Position numbers and translations under genes: made by a program. From JBELMB01 sp042088665 (GTDB taxonomy: Bacteria; Pseudomonadota; Alphaproteobacteria; Rhodobacterales; Rhodobacteraceae): a DNA stretch of 64,000 bases. Every line of letters begins with the position of its first letter. The first letter of the stretch is position 1. The stretch covers positions 1 through 64,000 of the forward strand of contig JBELMB010000007.1 of NCBI GenBank assembly GCA_042088665.1, given 5' to 3'. The notes below the pieces were generated by a model. That model saw nothing but the letters and a program-made list of their open reading frames with translations. It did not search any database and was not told where the DNA came from. Positions 34,201 through 40,200 of the stretch are shown here, in pieces.

Positions 34201-37200
34201 GTTGGAGCTGTCGATGCCAACGGAGTTGAACGCCATCTGGGCGCCCACGGCCACGTTGGTGCCGCTGCCGCCTTCGACAACGGTGCTGGTGTTGAGGACG
34301 GCGGTGATCTGCGCCGCGTTGTCCGCGAGCACGGTGATGCTGCCATCGACGGGCGTGATAAAGGTCCGCGTATCGGCCTGAATCACGTTGTTCTGATCAT
34401 CGCGGCGCTCTTCGCGACCGGCGACAACATATTGATCCACAACCGAATTATCATTCGTGTTGTTGGCATCAAGCGCCGAGACATCCGCATCGACAATCGC
34501 CGCATCCGCGGTGGCGACCACGTTGTTGGTGGCGACGTTTCCGTTGACCGCGATGACCTTGGATTTCGAATCTCCCTTGGTGAAGGGGGAGCCGCCGTCC
34601 GCCTTGACGGTGCCTTCGTTCTTGGCATCGATGGCCGCGTTTTCCGACGCGCGCACCAGCACGTGACCGTCGGCCACGGTGACCTTGGCCCCGGTCAAAA
34701 ACGCATCGGTCTGCGCCGACACGTCATTGGTCGAGAACAACGCACCGACCGCGGTAGCGTCGGATTTTGACACGTTCAGGTTCACGCCGCCCGGGATCAG
34801 GCTTTCGATGTCGGTGACGACCACTTCGGTCCAGAGGGTGCCGTCAGTGTAATCCACGCTTGCAAGGTCCAGCGTCGCGCGCTCTCCGAGGTAGATGTAG
34901 CGCTTGCCCGGTGTGCCCTGCGTCACGTTGGAGCCGGCGTAGACCTGGTTGCCGTTGCGCACGATCTGCGAGCCGGAGAAGGTACTGAACGCGTAATCCG
35001 CCATCACGGTTTCAAGCGCCCCGGTCAGGATGCTCAGACCACCGTCGTTCGTCACGGTGGTCTGCACTTTCATCTGGTTGTCCGCGTCGATGCGGGCCTC
35101 GTCCTTGGAGGTGACGGCGACACCCTTGCCTGCCTGCAGATGGTTGATGTCCTGCAGACCATTGGCCGCCTGCGTCCAGCCACTGGCCGGGAAGGTCAGC
35201 GCGCCGAGGCTCGCGTTGGTCAGGCCGGTGCCCGTGCGCTGCCAAACGGTGCCGTCATTGGCGACAACATAGTCGTTCTGGTTGATGTCGGTCGTCGTGC
35301 CATCGGCCTGCGCATGATAGCCACCCACCGAGGCCACCGCTGCCGCATCCACACGATTAAGCGAGATCACGACACCGACGCCCTTGCCGGAGGCATCCTC
35401 GAAAGCGCCTGCCGAGCTGGTCGTCTCGTTGGTGACCGAGGCCTCCATGATGGCGGTGTTCTCGGCGTTCACGAGGATCCGGTCAGCCGCATCCATCGAC
35501 GCGCGTTCCACCAGCGCATCGGCGCGCACGGTGTCGCTGTTGTAAGGGTTGGTGACATCCGCGTCGCCCAACAACCCGTTGATGCTGTTGAACAGGATAT
35601 TGGTGGGCTCATAGCCCATCGAGTTGAACGCCAGCGTGACGCTCTTGCCCGTGTCGCCGGTGGCGATATTGGCTTTTGTCAGCGCAATCATCGTGACGTC
35701 GTTGATCGCCTCGACGGTGATCGTGCCCGTCGTGTCGGCCGCATCTGCGCGCGCCGTCAGGGTGGCGTCCTGAACCAGCGCCTTCGCGTCTCCGGTCAAT
35801 GCGTTGGTCACGACCACGCCGCTGACCGCGAGGCTGGTGCCCCCGCCGGTCACGGTGCCCCCGCTGGACGTCACGGCACTGTCGGTGTTGGCGTTCATCA
35901 GGCTGTCGAGATCGGCCTTGATGGTGATGTCGTCATCCGCTTCGACGATCGCGTCGCGCACGATGGCCTCGGCCGTCCCGTCAAGCTGGTTGAAGACCAC
36001 GATCCCACCGGCAGAGCGGCTGTCGCTGTCGGCATCCGTCTTCTTGCCCGTAAAGGACTTGTTGGGAATGTTCAGACCCTGCGGAACGAGGTTGTTGGTG
36101 ACGTGCTCCTTCCAGAGATCCTGGTTGGAGAAATCCTCGGTCTTGAGGTCGAACTGGTTGTCCAGCGGCAGCATGAGGTCATTGGTGGTGACCTCTGTCC
36201 AATCGCCGTCGGTGGCGTAGGTGATGGCGGACAGATCAATACCATCCTCGACAAGGTACCCGCCGACACGTTGCTCCAGCGCCGTGTTCGGTTGGTAGCG
36301 ATAGAAGGTCGCGCCATCCTTGACGTAGTCGCCCGTGTTGATGGTCGTGGCCTTGTCGGTGCTGGCGTAAAGCTCGTTCTCGAGCGTGCCCGAGGTCGGC
36401 CCCATGAACACGTAGTTCTTGCCGTCGGTGTTGCCCACAACATCGCCAAAGCTCAGTTGTACGGGCTGGTTGGTCAGGGTTGCGTCGACCCGGAAATCCA
36501 CCTTTACAAAGTCGCTGAGCGTTTCCTGCAGAACCGCGGCGCCGCCGTCATTGGTGGTGGCCGAGGAATTGACCAGCTTGTTGTTGGCAAAGAAGCGTTG
36601 CAGGTCCTTGGCCGTGACAGAGACGTTGTCGCCCGCGTCCAGTTTGGCGTTGGCGGCTGCATTTGCATTGTCGACCAGCGCCTTGGCCTCGCCAAGCACC
36701 TTGTTCATGGCGATCATCAGGCCGTAGGCCTTGCCGTTCGCACCGGTCAGCGCGCCCGCGGCAGAGGCCGTGGTGTTCGAGGTCGTGGCGTTCAGCAACT
36801 CCTGCGACTTGGCATCCACGATGATGTCCGTGCCAGCCGAAACATTCGAATTCAGAATGGTGGCATGCGCCGATGCCGGATCCGAGGGATCCACCAGACG
36901 GTGGAACGAGGGATCCGCGGCGATCGCCTCGATCGCGTTGAAGAGGATGTTCGACGCCTTGTAGCCCAGCGTGTTCACCGCCAGAAGGCCGGTCTTTGCC
37001 GTGTCGCCGGTCGAGGCCTTGGCATCGACGCGCGCATCCATCACCGTGGATTGCAGCGCCTGAACGGTCACGGCTCCGGTGGTGGCGGTCACATCGCTGC
37101 CACGCATCAGGGCTTCGGCCGCGTTGCGGACCACGTTGGTGGCAATCACACCCTGACGGGCCACGGAATCGCCCGAGCCCCAGGCCGATCCGCCCGAGCT

Positions 37201-40200
37201 TTCGACTTCGGAATAGATCTTGGCCAGCATGGTGGCGGCAGCGTCTGCCTTCACCGTGACATCGGTCTGCGCCACCGCGACCACATCGGTCATGGAGGCA
37301 GAGACATTGCCCTCCACGTCGTTGAACACGACCATGCCGCCATTGGCCTTGGAATTGGAATCCGCAAGATTGCCCAGCGACGGGAAGAAGGCGTCATCGG
37401 CATCGAAATTGATGAGTTCGATCCAGTAGGTGGTGTTGGCAAGGTTTTGTTCGTCCATGACGCCGTTCGCGTCATTGATGAGCGTATCAAGGTCGACGGT
37501 GGCCGTGAGGAACCCCACGAACCGGAAGTGTTTGCCCAGATCGCCCGCTGGCCCGTTGTCACCGATGTAGACCACTTCCCCGAGCAGCAAGTTCTGGCTG
37601 CCGGACGAGGTGGTGTAATCGTAGCCATCCTGCAGAATGGTCGTTGCCAGTTGCTGAAGCACGTCGAGGTTGTTCTCGGCCTTGGACGAGACGCTTTGCT
37701 CTTCCTTGACGCGCAGTGTGGCGGCGTCTTTTGCGTCCACCGTGATGCTGCCGGTCTGGGCGGTGATGGTCTTGGCGGCGATGCCGGTGACTTCGGACCA
37801 ATCCGCATCGGAGGCAAAGGTGATGGCAGAGAGATCGACGGAGACCGCCGGGTTGGCAACCGTAAAGGAGGCGGCATTGGCCGCGACATATTCCGCCAGC
37901 GTGGTCGGCGGGGTGCCCAGCGATGCAAAGGTCACGGTGGCGCCGGTCAGTTCAAGGATATCCCCGGCACTGAACAGCTTGGTTCCGCCGGAATCCTCGA
38001 TGTCGGCCAGAACGCGCAGCGTTTCGCCAGTGGTCAGCGTCGCGGGCAGCGCAACCGAGGTATAGTCGTAATCCGACACCTGCACCTGATCGGTGCCGCC
38101 GTAGCTGTAGGTCTTGCCATCAGATGCCAGAACGAGGTCGCCGTTGCGCAGCGCGGTCACGGTTTCGGTGCTCAGGTGATCATAGCGCGAGCCCTGGATA
38201 TAGGCCGTCGCAGAAGAGCGGATCTTGTTCGAGGCCAACATGCCACCGGTGGCCGAGGAATCCGAACCGTACTTGAGCTTTTTCTTGGCACTGGCATCCT
38301 GAGCGGTCTGCTTGGCCTGAGATTCCTGAAGCTTCTTGTTGGCGACAAAGCGATCGACCAGAACCCGGTCGTTCTTTGCATGAGCCTTGAGGTCGTTACC
38401 GACCACGGCGTCCATCAGGCTGACCATGGCGACGGTCAGCTTGCCGCCTTCGACACGGATCTGGAAGGTCGCGCCGCCTTCGGTGGTGACCAGCCAGGCC
38501 GCGCCCTCGGCGAGGGCCTCGACGGTCAGCGCCTCTTCGTTGCCCGCTTTCAGCGCGGTGAGCGAAATCAGGGCCGTGCGCAGCACACCCTCGATCACGG
38601 CATCCGCGGTTTCATCCGCCTCGGTGCCTTTTTGCTCTGCAAGGTTGTTGAGATCATCCGCCGTCACGGTGGTCAGTTCGCCGAAATCCTGCCGTGTCTT
38701 GGCGTCGACCAGCACGTTATCTGCTGCCGTGACATCCGAATGCTTGATGTAAGCGGTGGCGCCATATTCGGGGCCGTCCTGCACCAGCGGCGTCAGGTAG
38801 TCCGCGCCCAGCAGAGCCTCCAGCGCCTGAAAGAAGATGTTGGAGTTCTTGTAGCCAACCGTATTGAACGAGAGCATCGCGCTCAGGCCATCGGATTTGC
38901 CCGTGGTGGTCGCCAGCATGCTGGCCTTGGCGCTCACAAGGTTGAAGGCTTCGACGGTGACGTCGCCCGCGCTGGTCGTGATGGTCGCATTCTCGATATA
39001 GGCAATTGCCCGGTTCAGCACGGAGTTCGTGGTGATCAGGACCTGACGCGCTTCCTTGGCGGTCATCTCGCTGGTTTCTGTCGCGGTAAGAGAGGCGCGG
39101 TCAGTGGCGGTGACGGCCACGGTGCCGGCGGTCTCGATCGTCGCCTCGGTGATGCGCGCCTGCGCGCCGCCTTCGACCTCGTTGCGGGTGATCCCGCCGG
39201 CGTTCGCCTTGGAATCGCCGTCCTTGTAGCCCTTGAGCTTGGTCAGCGCCTTGCCGACGCCCGAGGGGATGATGTTGCTGTCGTCCAGCAGCTTCCAGTT
39301 GTTGAGGTTCGAGAAGTTCTCGGTCGCCATGTCAACGGTGGTCGCGCTGCCCCGCATGGAGCGATAGAGCTTGCCCTCGATCAGCACCTGATCGCCGAAC
39401 TCGACGCTGCGGGAACCCGATTTCTCGGTGTACTTGTAGGTGTCGCGGAACGTCTGGATAAATGTGTCGACCACCCCGAGCAGCAGATCGTTCTTCTTGG
39501 ACTGCGACCCGGCCTGCGAGGTGGTGGCGGTCAGCGTGGTGGCATTGTCCGCCGTGACCGTCAGGCCGCCAGAGCTGGTCACCAGCTTGTTCGCAGCCGA
39601 AAGGTTGGTCACCTCGGCCAGCGCTTCGCCGACCAGCGCGTTGGAAACAAGCGCGCCTTGCGTGGTCTCGCCGCCCGCCCCCTTGAAGGCGCTGGCGTCT
39701 GAGCCGACGTTGTTGTTCATCAGGGCCTTCATCGTCGCGTTGGAGGTCGCTGTGACCTCCACCGATCCGGCGCGGATCGTGCCGCCATCGATGCGCGCCG
39801 TGGCGCCGGACGGATCCTTGTCCTCGATTTCCAGACCGATGAGCGCGTCGATGGTCTGGAACAGGATGTTGCCCGGCTGATATCCCAACGTGTTGAAGGC
39901 CACCATGTAGCCGGATCCAACGCTCCCGGTGGAAATCGCCTGCTTCAGCGTGGCGTCCATTTCGATCGAGTTGGTGGCAATCACCGACAATTTGGCCGCC
40001 GCGTCCACGGTGGCATTCAGAACCGTGGCCTCTGCCGAGCCGGTCAGCGTGTTGATCGCAATCGCGCCACCCACGGCGCGCGACGTGCCCTTGCCAGTCA
40101 GGCTGCTGCCGCCCGAGCTTGAGATGCCGACATCGCCAACCGCGTTTACCAGAGCCTCTTCTGTGGCGGTCACGGTGACATCGCCGGAGGTGGTGGTGAC

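Noticed and set aside
12193..39702. Very long plus-strand frames (for example 12193-19026, 25378-30033, 35140-39702) opposite the giant gene
   Set aside because: They are Arg/His/Gly-rich antisense readings of a repetitive GC-rich gene, with no domains and no ribosome sites. The minus strand gives coherent repeats throughout.
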